Below are positions 1 to 12,568 of a stretch of DNA of 64,000 nt, in pieces. The DNA is from Earliella scabrosa (taxonomy: Eukaryota > Basidiomycota > Agaricomycetes > Polyporales > Polyporaceae): contig JABYQQ010000007.1 of assembly GCA_022605405.1 (NCBI GenBank), positions 186,001 through 250,000 on the forward strand. Reading direction: 5' to 3'. The translations under genes and the position numbers were made by a program. The first letter of the stretch is position 1. Every line of letters begins with the position of its first letter. The notes below the pieces were generated by a model. That model was not told the origin of the DNA. It did not search any database and was given only the letters and a program-made list of their open reading frames with translations.

Positions 1-2874
1 TCGATGGAATGCTCGGCAGGTCGCGTTCAGTACGGCGACCGTTGCCCTGCAGTCCGGATCGTAGCCACCCTCGTACGCGTGCACGCAGATAGTCTTGAGG
101 ATATATGGGCAGTCAAGACAACGGCGGATGCTCGAAGACATGCTGACCGAGGCGGAGAGGGGGACAGAGGAGGAAGAGGCGAAGGGGGTTAATGCTTGCG
201 TTAGAGAAACGACAGGACACTTACCTTGATATATCCCGACTGCTCGGATATGTGTATGGCTTTCCCCGCTGCGCTATCAACACTTTAAGGGAGAGAGAGT
301 AAACGCCTCGCGACGCACAGGGATGGTCCGTCCCAGTGCACACCCGATACTGGCAGGAGTGTTTGAGCAGAACGCGAGCCGGCCTTCCTGCGAGCCAGAC
401 CGGGAGCAGCAGCCATGCGCTGGGCAAGCCGTGGCTGTAATTGTATGTGGCAGATTCGAATGAAGCGGAGCCCAAGAGAGGCCGCGGCGGCGTGCCGCCT
501 GCCTGTCACGGTTCACCTGTTCGAGTTCCCAGACTGGGCAGGTGTGCGCGAAGCCAGACCGCACGGCGGCAGGTGCGAGGAGCCAGGGAGCCTGTGAGCG
601 CGGACGCACGCCTGCCCCAGGTCCCTTCGCACATTCGGGAAGCTCGCCGCGTCCGTGTCGGCGGAAGGAGGGGGATGATGTCAACCTCCGATGCGAAACG
701 GAGAATCGCAGCCCTCGCAGCCTGTCGCCGCCCCGTTCCACATCAAAATCACTCACTGGGAAGATGCGCCCCGGCGTCGCTGTTGCGGCTAGATGCCCTC
801 GATCGACGACCGCCTGGACCACACGATCGAGTGGGTTGTTAGCGGCGCAGGTACAATGTCATGGTCCGCGCTCCATGGCGGGTCCGAGCGCCAGCAAGCG
901 TCTCGAGTCGGGTGGTGTATATCCGCGTGCGCAGTGGGCTATCTGAGAGATCTTGCACTCAATCGCAGGAGCCTACTTCGATCACCCGAGTGAATGGCTC
1001 ACGGGGTACCTATCAGCGCGCGCAAGGATTGTTCTGGATTCCACGAATACCATGCCGAGTCGTCACCGTTTCCACCTCCATTGAATGGAGCTGCAGACGG
1101 CTCGCCAAATGGTTCTTAACCTTGCGAGATGAACGCCACGGATATTGGGAAGAAGGGGTACGTTATGAGCGCAGGCCGACCGGTTAGTCAGCTAGCACAC
1201 GCCTACGGGCTGGTCGGAGTAACCGACCAACGCGGGTTCTGGTCTTCGAGACCGGCGTAGCCCATGTATCAGGTGTACACCTCGTTCGGTTGTCGTAAGG
1301 TCGCGTTGCACCAACGTATTACGCTGTAGCATTTAGTGTCTGATCGTGTGGCCGTGATATGATAGGCCCATGGTCGCACAGCGCATCATGCTAGGCATCT
1401 TCCTGATAGTATCCCGCTGCTACGTCAACGTATTCATGGAACAGTGGCCACTCAAGGGCCCTCGAACCAACCCAATCCACTCACAGATACGTTATCCGGA
1501 TCTTGGGTAGTATGTTCTCGCAGGAAGAAGGACTGTGCGGAGCGCAGAACAGTTCTCAGCGCAGATCCATACCCACGGTGGCCATCGCAGCCAGCGGGCC
1601 GTGGCTGTCTTGCCGTTCTTGACTTCGAAGCGCGGCTTCGATCCGTCGTCGTCCTGCGAATTCACTTGATGACCGCTGGGGTAGTTCGAGAACCTCCGAC
1701 GGTGTCGGAGGCTGGCATAATGCGGGTTTGGGCGCACGACGAAGATCAGCGGGTTTATGTACTAGGACGCACCAGTGGCACGCGTACTAGGCAGCACCCG
1801 CGCATATGCATCCTTGCCCCATCTTCCCTCGTCCTCTGATGAGTATAGATGGGCTGCTGCAGCTGCTACTTCATCTTGCTGGTAAGCTCCTTCTCGCGAT
1901 CTCGACGGAGTGCATGGTTGACGTGGGAGATGTCAGACCGCAACTCGCCAAATTGGTCGTGTGGAGGCTTCCTATTCAACGCCAACCAAGACGTGGACAA
2001 CAGAATAGCCGAGCCAGCGTCTGATGCTGAGCGTCGCCGCTGAACGTCTGTGGACTATTCAGTTCCTTGTAGCCGTCATATAAGTAGTATTCATGGGGAC
2101 CTGATCCGTGCGTTGGACTATTACCCGAGCTGCATGTACGTGATCAATACACACCTTTCCTTACCGATTGATAGAGAGAATGTCCTTACGCATGCTGATC
2201 ATGAGGCCAGTGGTGTCGAGAGCGAGAGGTTAAGTCTGAAATGGGCCGTAAACGCATAGATACTAGAGAGATGACATATTAGGCGCTTGAATCAGAAGGT
2301 TCCAAGTTAACTTCCAGACATCCATGTCATGATGGGTATTCTCACACTTTCGTAACTCACCTATGTCGTGTGAGCGGTGTGCCTGTGCTATAGGGTAATT
2401 GCATATGGTCAGTGCCACCGAAGGGGCTGAGGGATGTTAAGATGTCAGAGATCCGGTCAGAGTAAGTATCTATCCCTCTACACGAACTTCTGTCAATCAT
2501 TCAGTGCTTACCACGTGCCTAGTCCGGGTCTCACTTATATTTTGCCTCGAGTCCCACCCAGTACTTGCTTTCGTCGTCGTCTTGACTCTTAGTACTCTGT
2601 ATGGGGATCCTTACCGATACTTACAGGCTTGCTTGAACTTGAAGAGAAACAAACCGTTGGCCGCCGGTCTATGCCGTGTGGCTGTGTGAATGACGTCGAG
2701 GACTGGGCGGCTGCGGACTGGCTGCGGAGGTCATTCTCGAGAGCTCCATGACTTGCTCCATGTCCCTGTCTGCGGAGGGCCAGGCCTTCCGGAGGCCATG
2801 CTCCGACACAGACCCTCACAATCAGCTCACCAACTCGCTCGTCCTCACTGTCTCCCACGACGAACTGACGCACC
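1..2874. other. Gene-poor stretch, nothing assigned
   Basis: This 2.9-kb stretch contains only short, overlapping open frames on both strands, the longest about 180 codons on the minus strand near 277-822. None shows recognisable motifs, and none is extended by convincing splice sites. I see no repeats, RNA gene or transposon ends. The last few hundred bases must hold the promoter of the epsin gene that starts at 2875. Confidence 0.5.
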
Positions 2875-4891
2875 ATGGCCGCCCTCCAGACACTGGGCAG
2901 AAGCGCACTCCGCGTCACCAAGAACTACAGCAAGGGCTACTCACCGACACAGATCAAGGCTCGGAATGCGACCTGTAACGACCCCTGGCCCCCTTCGGGG
3001 AAGGAGATGTACGAGCTCGCGCAGATGACCTACAATCCGTGCGTGTGTTGTGTTTTCTTTTGCGTTCTGGACGTGTTCTGACAAGCTGCAGGAATGACTT
3101 TGTCGAGATCATGGAGGTCATAGACAAGAGACTGAACGACAAGGGCAAGAACTGGAGGCATGTCCTCAAGGTGAGTGATCGAGGTGCCTGGTACTCTCCA
3201 CGCACCACCTTCGCCTTCATCTCCCTATCTGCAAATGTCCTATGAAGCCCAAGGATTCGGACATATGTTGACATACTCTCTGTCATTCCGCAGTCCCTCG
3301 TCGTCCTCGACTATCTCCTCCACTCTGGTTCCGAGAACGTCATCCTCTACTGTCAAGAGAACCTCTACGAGATCAAGACCCTCCGCGAGTTCCAGTACAT
3401 CAACGATGAGGGCCGCGACGAAGGCGCAAACGTCCGGCAGAAGGCGTCAGACATCACCAATCTCCTCACTGACATGGGCCGCCTGAGACGAGAGCGCCAG
3501 ATCCGTGCCCGGATGCGCGACCGGCTCGGGGGCCGCAGCTCCGCGGAGACTGACCCCGAGAGCGAGGACCCCCTGCCGTATCGTCGGCGGCCCCGTCCGC
3601 TGCCTAATGGGCTGCAGAGGGTTGCGGATGACGAGGATGAAGAGCTGAAGCGGGCGATCGAGGAAAGTTTGAAGAGCGCTGCTCAGGAGCGTGCTACTGC
3701 GGAGGACAAGGATCTGGAGCGCGCGATTAAGCTCAGTCAGGAGGAAGAGGAGAACCGGAAGAGGCTGGTCGAACAGAACGCTGCCGCTCTGTTTGATGAC
3801 AGCAATCAGCTGTGAGTCCTGCCTGTCTTTTTTGGGTGGACGTGCTGACCGACGACGTTGTACAGACCACCGCCTGCCCCTCAGACGCAGTCTCAGCTCA
3901 TTGATGCTTCACTACCCCTTCAATACGCTACATCTGGCGTCCAACCCCAGTTTACGTCTCTGGTGCCTCAATACACCTCCATCCAGCCACAGTTCACTTC
4001 ATACAATCCCTACCTACAGATGGCGCAGCAAGAAGCGATGCAGGTAAAGTCATACAATACCCATCTCGTATCACACTCAATGTTCACCTCACGCTCAGGC
4101 GGAGTATATGCGTCAACAAGCCGAGTACGCCCAGCTACAACAGCTCCAAGCCCAACAGACTGCCGCGGCGCAGCAAGTCGCGTTCTTCCCACAACCACTG
4201 ACAGAACCCCAGCAGCAGCAGCCAGTCGTACCACAACCAACAGGCTTCGGCTCCAACAATCCCTTCGTCTCGCACTCGGCCACTTCCCCCACATCTCCCA
4301 CCCTTCCTCCGCGCTCCACATCGCTCCCGTCGGTGGCGTTCAACTTGCCTGGCACGTACGACGGTCGCGAGCCCGAGAGGCACGGTCGCGCACGGACGGA
4401 GGACGAGAGCCGCGAAAGCGAGAGGGAGAGAGATAGCGCGTTCCTGCGTCCGTTCTCGACTGGGACGGAGCCCCCGCGCCGGAGGTCCGGCGGCGAGCGC
4501 GAGGACGCGCGCCTCGCGAGCCTGTTCGCGAACTACACCGGGGACGGGGTGGACACGTTCGGGAACGTTGGGCAGCTGCGGTGAGTGTCCAGTCTTGTCT
4601 GCTTCGCACATATTCTATCCTATCCCGCGTTTTTCGCGCGCATATGTTGTTGTTATGGTTGGTTGTTGCGCGGGGAGGTGCTGATGCGTTTCGCATTGCA
4701 GGTTTGGGCAGACGGTGCATGGGCGGCTCGCGGCGCAGAAGACGGGGATCGACGGTCAGTCGCCGACGAGGAGCCCAAGCCAGAGCAACAACCCGTTCTT
4801 GCACCCTCCTCCGTCTCCGGGTTCGCAGCCCGGTCGCGGGCAAGAGCCGCAGATGGGGGGAGAGCGGGAGCAGAACCTGATCGATTTCTAA
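2875..4891 (+). CDS. Epsin (Ent1/Ent2-like endocytic adaptor)
   Basis: Epsins bind PI(4,5)P2 through an ENTH domain and link ubiquitinated cargo and clathrin at sites of endocytosis. The model begins at an ATG in a CACCATGG context. Exons run about 2875-3038, 3092-3170, 3294-3811, 3866-4042, 4099-4581 and 4702-4891. The N-terminal 140 residues are a clear ENTH domain (SNDPWGP-type segment read as CNDPWPPSG, then RLNDKGKNWRHV and QFQYINDEG-like REFQYINDEGRDEG). Two ubiquitin-interacting motifs follow (DEELKRAIEESLKSA and DKDLERAIKLSQEEEE). A long Gln/Pro/Ser-rich linker then carries NPF motifs (SNNPF twice, for EH-domain partners), and the protein ends in LIDF, a C-terminal clathrin box. All expected parts are present, so the identification is secure; the intron borders are inferred from frame and GT-AG consensus. 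Confidence 0.93.
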
Positions 4892-5516
4892 GTTGCGAGT
4901 CGTTGCGTTGGCGTCCTCCATTCGATATCGTTATGCCCGCTCGCGCTCTTTATTTTACAACCTACATTATGCTTTGCGCTGACATTTGGACGCTTGCTGG
5001 CTGACTATTTGTATCCATGTTATATTGCTAGCACACTCTCGCCGTAATGTATCAAATTTGTAGCATCTCTAGCGTTGGACGCGTTCCGTCATTGGGCATA
5101 GCTCAGTAGACGGTGAGTATCTCCAGTTCACGAGTTCCCGTCATGTTCATGCCTGATATGATTCTTGCATCGGCTCAACGCGCACAGAGTATCAGGACTG
5201 TGGCCTATCGTGCCTTCGAATGAGGTGATTGCGAAACTGATGAGCGAACCGTTTTGAGAGTCTCGTACTCAGGGCCCCGCCCATTTGCGCACTGTGGGTT
5301 CCCACATCGCGACCTGCTTCAGATTCTCCCGAGTCCCACATCCCGAAGATACGCAGCGCTCGTACACATGCACAGAGGGACGACGCGCGCCCCGACAAAA
5401 GTCCTTCTCAAAACGCCATATTGTGCTCTACCTATCGCGACCCAAGCTGAAGCACCAAACCCACCACACGCACCACCCACACGCTCACTCATCACGTACA
5501 CCGCCCCCTCCAACCG
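4892..5516. other. Intergenic, nothing recognised
   Basis: This is the 3' flank of the epsin gene and the 5' flank of the dienelactone-hydrolase-like gene. A tRNA-like start at about 5095 was examined and rejected. A reading frame in phase with the downstream enzyme stays open across 5254-5516, so some of this may be 5' coding sequence of that gene. Confidence 0.4.
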
Positions 5517-6908
5517 ATGTGTGAAGCATCGTCTCCATCGACACCAGCCTCAGGCCTCAGATCCGGATTCGCTCGCAGGGCCATGCGGCGCCTGCTGCAC
5601 ACGCACCATACCGCACGCTGGTGTCGCCCGCGGGACGGTCGAGGTCATCGCCGGCTTGGACACATACGTCGCGCGGCCGCCGCGCCATCGTGCTCTGGAA
5701 TGTACAAACCCGGAGGAGGCGGGGGAGCAAGCGCTGAGGCTGAAGGTGATCCTATTCTTCGCGGACGTGTTCGGGCCACTGTACGTCAACTCGAAGCTCG
5801 CGATGGACTACTGGGCGGACGCGGGTGCGTACCCATCCACATTGCCTCGGACATTGGACGATGGAGGGTGATGGCTGACGCAAGGACAGGGTTCCTCGTG
5901 CTCGGCGTGGACTACTTTGAGGGGGACTCGTGCGCGCACCACGAGGGCGAGCCGGGGTGGGACGTGGACGAGTGGGTCGTGCCGTTCCGGACGAGCGCGG
6001 CGCGGATCACGCCGCCGTGGATCGAGGCTGTCAGGGCGCGGTACGGTGAGTCGTCGTTCTCGCTCGTCGGCGACGGCGGCGGTGGCGTTCGGGGAGAGAC
6101 ATGATATGTCACTCACCTGTGTTGCAGGTGGCCCGCGGACGCGGTTCTTTACTGTAGGCGAGTGTCGCGCCTTTCTTGGTCGGGCCTGAGTGCCCAGGGA
6201 GGGAGAACGCTGAACCTGAGTGCTATAAACGATGGAACGTGAACGTTTGAACGTTTGCAGGGTACTGTTTTGGCGCGCCGTTCGTGATGGACCTCCTGGC
6301 GACGGACTGGGTCACCGCAGGTGAGTGGGCATACGGATACCCACACAGACACCAGAGCGCGACTCAGTTCTCCACGTCCACGCCCCCCAGGCGCGTTCGC
6401 GCACCCGGCGTTCCTGCACGAGGACCACTTCCGGAACATCAAGAGTGAGTGCACCCTCGACGTGCGCGCACACACACGCCCGGCTGACACCCACGCCCCC
6501 ATTCGTACACAGAACCGCTCCTGCTTTCCTCGTCCGGTACGTTCTGCGCTGCGTCCGCCCCTGTGCCATCGCTCTCTAACGCAACATGCGCCGCGCCTGG
6601 CCCGCACAGAGGACGACTTCACGTTCCCGCTCCCCGCGCGGCGGCGCGCAGAGGAGATCCTCGTCGCGCGAGGCGCGGCTTACACGATCCAGGTGTTCAG
6701 CGGCGCGCGGCACGGGTTCGCGACGCGCGCCGACCCTGCGCTCCGGGCGGAACGTGAGTGCCCCGTTCCTTCTGGAGCGATGGGTGAGATGGATGCGTGT
6801 GTATATGCATGCTGACACGCCGTTTTTGGTTGGGTCTGGACAGGGTGGGCGAAGGAGGAGTGTGCGCGGGCGACGGTGTGTTGGTTCGAACATCATGCGC
6901 GGGCGTGA
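5517..6908 (+). CDS. Dienelactone hydrolase family protein (alpha/beta hydrolase)
   Basis: The family hydrolyses cyclic esters and related carbonyl compounds with a Cys-Asp-His triad. After splicing, the protein reads from a CGACC-containing N terminus through the TYVARPP region and VILFFADVFGPLYVNSKLAMDYW, then VDYFEGD. The nucleophile motif is GYCFGAP, the acid region is SSSEDDFTFP, and the catalytic His is in the segment FSGARHGFATR. It ends WFEHHARA. About seven exons are needed, with introns near 5825-5887, 6046-6127, 6158-6260, 6321-6390, 6445-6512, 6539-6609 and 6749-6842. The 6158-6260 intron only keeps the frame if it has a GC-AG border. The 5' end is unresolved: the domain is supported from about 5580, and the ATG at 5517 is in another frame, so an extra small intron or an upstream start is required. 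The exact substrate is unknown. Confidence 0.72.
6158..6260 (+). other. Probable GC-AG intron in the DLH-like gene
   Basis: The exon ends ...ACT GTA G and the next begins GGTACTGTTTTGG. Joining them with a GC donor (GCGAGT) yields V-G-Y-C-F-G-A, the family's nucleophile motif. The nearby GT donors at 6154 and 6161 put the Cys motif out of frame. Confidence 0.7.
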
Positions 6909-8863
6909 GCTCATGTGTGGAAGGGGAGGGGAAGACGGAGGGGCTGAGATGGAGGCGGTGGCGGTGGTGGGGTTGGGAAGGCGGGTACGTCGAGGATAGA
7001 AGTTCGGCTCCATGGTCGAGAGCTAAGATCTAAGGTTCAGTTTGGGTGACGGGGTAGGGAAGGTCGAGTCTTAATGCATTACTGAATGGCATTGCCACGA
7101 GCATGAGAGCAGGAGGAGGGGAACGTTCGTTGAGGCCATCGAGACTTCGTAGGAGCTTGAAGGACAGATTCCTGTTGGGAACGACAAACGCAAAACAGAC
7201 CTCGATGCCGGGTACGTACGTACTGAGCTCGTGCCTATCATCCCTCTTAGAAGATCATCACACATACGTCGAAGAAAGCCCTGCGAGGACGCCGTTACAT
7301 CGGTCGTAGACCTTCGGAGCGTTCAAATAGGTTCAGATCTAGGGCACTGTCGGTACCTCGGATGTCGACTGGGGGAGAGCTGCGGTACGTAGTATGAGCA
7401 AACCAGTTTCAGTGGATATTGCGCACATAGAGGTCTGGCGATGATAGGAGTGCTTGCAGATTGCAAGCTGCGCACGCTAATATTCTGGAAGAGGACCTGT
7501 GGGGCTATAGTGTGTTGCGGCCCCGCCGATCGGGGACGCCACACCAGTGGTGGTGTCCTTCCGCCGGTTGTTCTAGTTTGTGAGTCTCAGTCATGCATTC
7601 GGCCTTGAGGGATTAGGCAGACTGAGACACTGACAGATGCAATGTGCACCCCGACCATGCCGGTCGCGAGCAACCCTAAAAAGTTGAACTGTGGCTCCAC
7701 GCTCAGCTGGCAGTGGAAACTTGGAGTTGGGTTGACCCATCGTCGGTTTCACCTGACTGTGCTTCGCTCCTGGCAGATACCAGATCTTCGAGTGAGTTGC
7801 AACTTGCCGCGCATGCAAGCATGTACGGTGAGGTGGGCGACATGTATATACTTGGCGGCATGAGGGTCCACGCTTGGCGTGTGGCTTGCTTGTCCTGAGA
7901 CTATCCACGAGCAACACGAGCACTAATATACGGGTGGAAGTGTCTCCTGTTTGAGGTATGAGATGCCGCCAGGGAACTTGTTCAAGTCAATTGTTCAGTG
8001 AGATGACAGTTGCGCATACAGTCATTTACCGGTCCTCTAGTTGATGGAAAGATTCGAGCCGCACCCAGGACTCGGAGCTTCTTACCATCGGACTCATCCG
8101 AGTCGGGGCCAGGTAATTTGAGTGCCTGTTCCTCTACAACCCGCGTTGCTGCAGTGTAACAGTGTTGCTGATGAGGATGACAACGATGCGTCCGACTTCG
8201 CAACGCGCTGTGCAGCGGGTGTAATTAAGTACGAGGGCGGCCGCCAAGTCGATTGCCTTTGCGGACGCGGTGGCGGGAGGCCCTGGGCTGGCGCTTCGGG
8301 TGATGGTGGCGTCGGGATATCCTCGTGGGCCGAACCCAGTGACTGGTCGCCGTTTTCTGCATTTTACTTCTGGGGCCTGATCCTGGCTTGGTGGCGGGCG
8401 TTGGTCAGAAGACTGGAAACAACCCTGCTTCCGCCATTTGAGGTGATGAAGACGAGCAGGAGCAAGAAGTTGAGCGTGGAGGAGGACGAGAAGCTCTCAG
8501 TGGGAGGCTACAGAGTCGGGCGCGGCGGATGGAGGCATTGGCGGGGGCGGCGGGAGGGCCCCGACGGCTCGCGATGGCGGGCGGAGACGAGAAGACGACG
8601 GACTCTGGAGTGGACGAAAGGGAACAGAGCCGACGGATCTGGGTGCCTCGTGTCGAGATCTGATGAGTGGGGAGGGCGGCCAATGAGATTGGGTTTGTGG
8701 CACCGATCGGGGCTCTGATCTGGAAGGCGGGGGCAAGCGACGTCAAGGGCGGGGGCCGCCGAGGCCGGGGGACGACGACCGCCGCTGTACAAAACAGCAC
8801 GAGTCAAGGCGGCGGGCGCCCCTACCAGCCCAGCGAGTGCGAGAGCCTGTGTCGGTGTGCAAG
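6909..8863. other. Gene-free interval
   Basis: Nearly 2 kb between the dienelactone-hydrolase-like gene and the DUF6534-like gene. Open frames here (for example about 8122-8718) have biased, low-complexity translations and no recognised motif. I see no repeats or transposon ends. The last few hundred bases should contain the promoter of the following gene. Confidence 0.5.
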
Positions 8864-11772
8864 ATGCCTTCCGTGCCCTATGGCACCTTTGCAAGCCCAG
8901 AGTCCGTCATGGCCGCACTCGCCCACCTCGCCCCCCGCCAGGACGCCCCGCCCGGGGTCGACCTCCACAAGCAGCTCGCAGAGTCCATGGGCGCCGTCCT
9001 CATCGGCAGCCTCATCGCCCTCTTGTTCGTCTCTTTTTTTCTCCTCCTCCCCGTGGCGCGCTGGTGGCTTTCCGCTCACGCTCCGTCCGCACGTTTGACA
9101 GCCTCTCGGGCGCAGTCTGGATGCAGGTCTTCCTGTACTGGCAGCTGTACCCCAAGGACGCCCTCCGGATCAAGATCATGGTGCGTGCATACTTCCAAAA
9201 CCTTCTTTCACCTCCTCGCATCCGCTGAGCGCTCGTCTCTGCCGCCGCAGGTCATGTTTGTCTGGTAGGCCGTCTCCCGACACTCTTCTGTCGCCCGAGC
9301 TCACCTCGCGCGCAGGCTGCTAGATACTCTCCATTCGGTTATGACCATCACTGCAAACTGGCAGTATCTCATCGACGACTTTGGCAAATGGGAGACCATC
9401 GACCACATAGAATGGTGCGTCTAGTTCACCCTTGCATACCTACTCGTACTCACACCTATCTGTAGGTCAATAGCCGTATGTCGTCCTCTCACTCGCTTGT
9501 TTGCCTCCACTCACTTATCTCCCGAAAGGTCTCGGTCGCCCTGACAGTACGTCTCCCTGGCTTAACCTTCCGCTACTCTCCGTCTAACGCGCACCCAGGC
9601 CTCGATCACCTTCTTTGTACACTGGTACGTCGCGCACCCAATCCCCAGCCCAGGGCGCGGTCGCTCACCTCTCTGCAGCTTCTTCATCCACCGGATATAC
9701 AGCTGTGAGTTCCTCACCCACCCACCGGTTGTCCCCTGCCCCAACGTTGCTGTCCAGTGAGCCGCGGCAACTGGTATATCACCATCCCTCTGGTACGCCG
9801 CCTGCCCTCTCTCCACTCGTCGCTCGCGATCGAACTGACCGCTCGCAGGTACTGCTAGCGCTCGTCCGTCTCAGTACGTCTGTCTCCTCGTGACTCGTCG
9901 TTCTGCGACGCGCAAAGCTCACCGCCTCCCACTACTACCGCGCACTCGGACAGTCGCCGCGTCAAGTAAGCCGCTCTCGTCGTTCACGTTCACGACCGAA
10001 CGCAGTACTAACGACCGCCCGTGGTACCACAGTCTCGACATCAGAAATGTGCGTGTCCCCGCACTCCGCAGTGGCGGTCGGGTACGGACCATAGGCTGAC
10101 ACCGGATGGATGGCTGCAGGATCGACTTGGAGAGCTATGAGGGATTCGTCACCGGTTACGACGTGAGTGCTGCCGCTTGGTCTCTCTCTGTCTCTCTCTG
10201 CGCCCGCTATCGTTTGTCCGTCCGCCCTTTCGTCGTCATGCATTCCTCCCCACCCCATCTGCTCGCACGCCTCCGCTCGCTTGAGGGGGACATCTCTTGT
10301 AGCCCACCAAGAGCTCGCATGGTGGCGCCCCTACCTGCTCTTCCTCCTCATCGACTAGAGTTACTGACCAACGACCTGCACCGCAGTTCGTGTTCACGAT
10401 CGGTCTCTCGACCGCGGCCTCCCTCGACATCTTCATCACCGCCGGCCTGTGCTACTTCCTCCGGCGCGGCCGCTCGGGGCTCGGGAGGTGTGTGTTTAGC
10501 TCATGTTCTCTCTCCCCTCCTCCTCCCCTACCCTCCTCCTCCCCTACCCTCCTACTCCCCTCCCATCCACCCCTCTCCGTCCGTCTCCCGTTTGCCGTCC
10601 GTTGTCCTTGCCCCCTTCCTTTACTGCTCCCTGCACTCCCGACCGCCCACCCAGCTCGTGGCAAGGACGCGGACATACACCCACACTGACTGCCTTCCAG
10701 CATGGACAAGATCATTGACTCGATCACGCTCTACACGGTCGAGAACGGGATGCTTACCTGGTGCGTCTCCCTTCCATTTCCCTCCTCTCCGTCGCTGTTG
10801 CTGACTGACGGCGGGGATAGCGTGACGACCGTTGTGTCTCTGATCTGCGTGAGTTCTTTTAGTTGCGAAGGCGCGTGAGGGGCCACTGACATCTGGGGTG
10901 CCGGTCGGTTGTGCAGTGGCTGACGATGCCGACGAACCTCATCTTCCTCGGACTACACTTTGCGATCAGCAAGCGTACGTCCTCCGTTTTCCATCTCTTC
11001 ACCCGTGCTCCCTTGAGACTAACGACACCGTCCGTCCGCGCGCAGTGTACGCGAACTCCTTCCTCGCAACGTAAGTCCCCCTCCCCCCATCGCCTCCCCG
11101 TTCCCTGCTCTTTGCCCCCTCCTCGCTAACACACACGCCCGCGCGCAGACTGAACGCGCGCAAGTCTCTCCTGAACCGGTCGCACGGGTCGAACGACCAC
11201 CCGCTGCCCGTGCTCTTCCCCTCCACTTTCCACTCCCGGCGCGCGACAAATGTGTGGTCCCAGCAGACCCATGGCGAGACTCGGGTGCGTGTGCTCCTCC
11301 TCTTACTCTGCTCTGCTCTCCGTCCCTTCGCTCCTTTTTTCGCTGTTCTGTGTGATTTTCCTCGCCCGTTTGCTTCGCGATGCGGCCCTTCTTTTGCTCG
11401 CGGAGTCTCGTGCGCCCTCTCCCTTCATTCCCCCCTGTTCATTCTGTCCAACGCAGACCGTCGCCCTCCCCGAAGACGACGCGTCCCCGCTTCCTGCCGC
11501 CCCTCCAAGCCGAGACGAGATGAGACGCTGACGTGACCTTGCCCCGACGCCCTGCCTGCCCCTCCCCCATGTCTCCCCTTCCTTCCACGCCCCCTCTCCC
11601 GCCCTGTATCTCCAACCCGACGCACGCGGAACAGCTGCAAGTGACGGTGGAGAAGACGGTGCAGCACGAGATCGAGCCGGAGCCGAGCGCGAGCTCGTCG
11701 CGGGAGGGCGCGGGGATCGACATCTCCAAGAGCCCGCCGCCCGCGCGCGCGGTGTACCTCCCGAGCGAATAG
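8864..11772 (+). CDS. DUF6534-like multipass membrane protein, micro-exon gene
   Basis: The spliced protein follows the pattern of a large Agaricomycete family of seven-helix membrane proteins (DUF6534). It has GAVLIGSLIALF, then WMQVFLYWQLYPKD, FVWLLDTLHSVM, VALTASITFFVHCFFIHRIYS, ITIPLVLLALVRLIAAS, FVFTIGLSTAASLDIFITA, VTTVVSLICWLTMPTNLIFL and the family hallmark SKLYANSFLATLNARKSL. The cytosolic tail ends near AVYLPSE. About 17 exons are needed, several very small (9466-9475, 9529-9546, 9599-9624, 9679-9704). The start could be 8864, 8837 or 8909; I chose 8864. The tail is uncertain: reading on from exon 11459 gives an early stop at 11531, while splicing to 11634 gives a longer acidic tail. 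Function of the family is not established; a receptor-like role is only a suggestion. Confidence 0.8.
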
Positions 11773-12568
11773 ACCTGACGTGGACGTGTACGCGTGTACG
11801 AGCGAGTGTCGGATCTAGATGGATGGTGGATCGGGGGGTAGACGGGGAGGACGTGTACTGACTAGCTTTGAGGCCTCTCCCCTTTGCGCAGTGTATGTCC
11901 CATGTATATCTTACCTTATACGCTTCCCTTCTTTTTTTCTTGGCTGGTTTGTTGTTGGCTTGCTTGCTTGCTTAGCGCACGACGGCCGAGTCTTTTTTTT
12001 TCTTCCGAGCTCGTCCGTTCGTCTCGCGATCGTTACTCTACACCCGGATATACGTACTCCCTCACGTGCTTTATGCTACGCTAGTTCTGCACTGATTTGC
12101 TTGTGCTGGCGGCCCGGTCTCGTCTCGCTTCGTCTGGGTGTACCAGTGGTTAAAGGCCGTTGTTCCCACTGCTGCTCGGTACGTGATACGAGTCGTCCGA
12201 CGCGGCATGGGCGCCTATAGGTACTTAGTTCTGGTGATGACGTCACCATGGTCGCCTCGCGGCGGTACTCACGGTCTGACTCTCAGGCTTGCGCTGGTTC
12301 AACTGCTCGCCCTCATCAAGGCCCCACGCGCGGCATCCTGCTCAGGCCACCTGCACCTCACCGCTTGCGTCACTCGACAGACGAGAGTGTACATATAAGT
12401 TGTTCGACCTGTGCCTCCGAGTCGGTCCCTTCTTCCTCTTCTCCCGTCAACTTCGCGAGCAGTCTTCTTCGAAGAGTACACCGACTAGATCTAGTCCAGT
12501 CGCGATCACTCTTAGTATTACGCGGTCGTCGAAACGTTCACGCCGCGCCAAATCTCACCCTCGCAAAC
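11773..12568. other. Intergenic with promoter of the HAD gene
   Basis: The region has pyrimidine-rich tracts around 11930-12010 and no supported gene. A TATA-like element (ACATATAAG) at about 12391-12399 lies roughly 175 bp before the ATG of the HAD hydrolase and is a candidate core promoter. Confidence 0.4.

Noticed and set aside
277..822. 181-codon minus-strand open frame
   Set aside because: No motif, no splice support, Arg/Pro/Ser-biased translation typical of chance frames in GC-rich DNA.
5095..5160. Possible tRNA starting GGGCATAGCTCAGTAG
   Set aside because: The D-arm-like start is suggestive, but no anticodon stem and no T-arm with GTTCRA-type loop pair properly downstream.
8122..8718. 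198-codon plus-strand open frame
   Set aside because: Starts in a poor context, has biased low-complexity composition and overlaps other equally long frames on the minus strand.
11459..11531. Early stop as the end of the DUF6534-like protein
   Set aside because: The frame TVALPEDDASPLP...MRR is possible, but the downstream frame LQVTVEKTVQHEIEPEP looks coding and joins in phase, so the longer model was preferred with caution.
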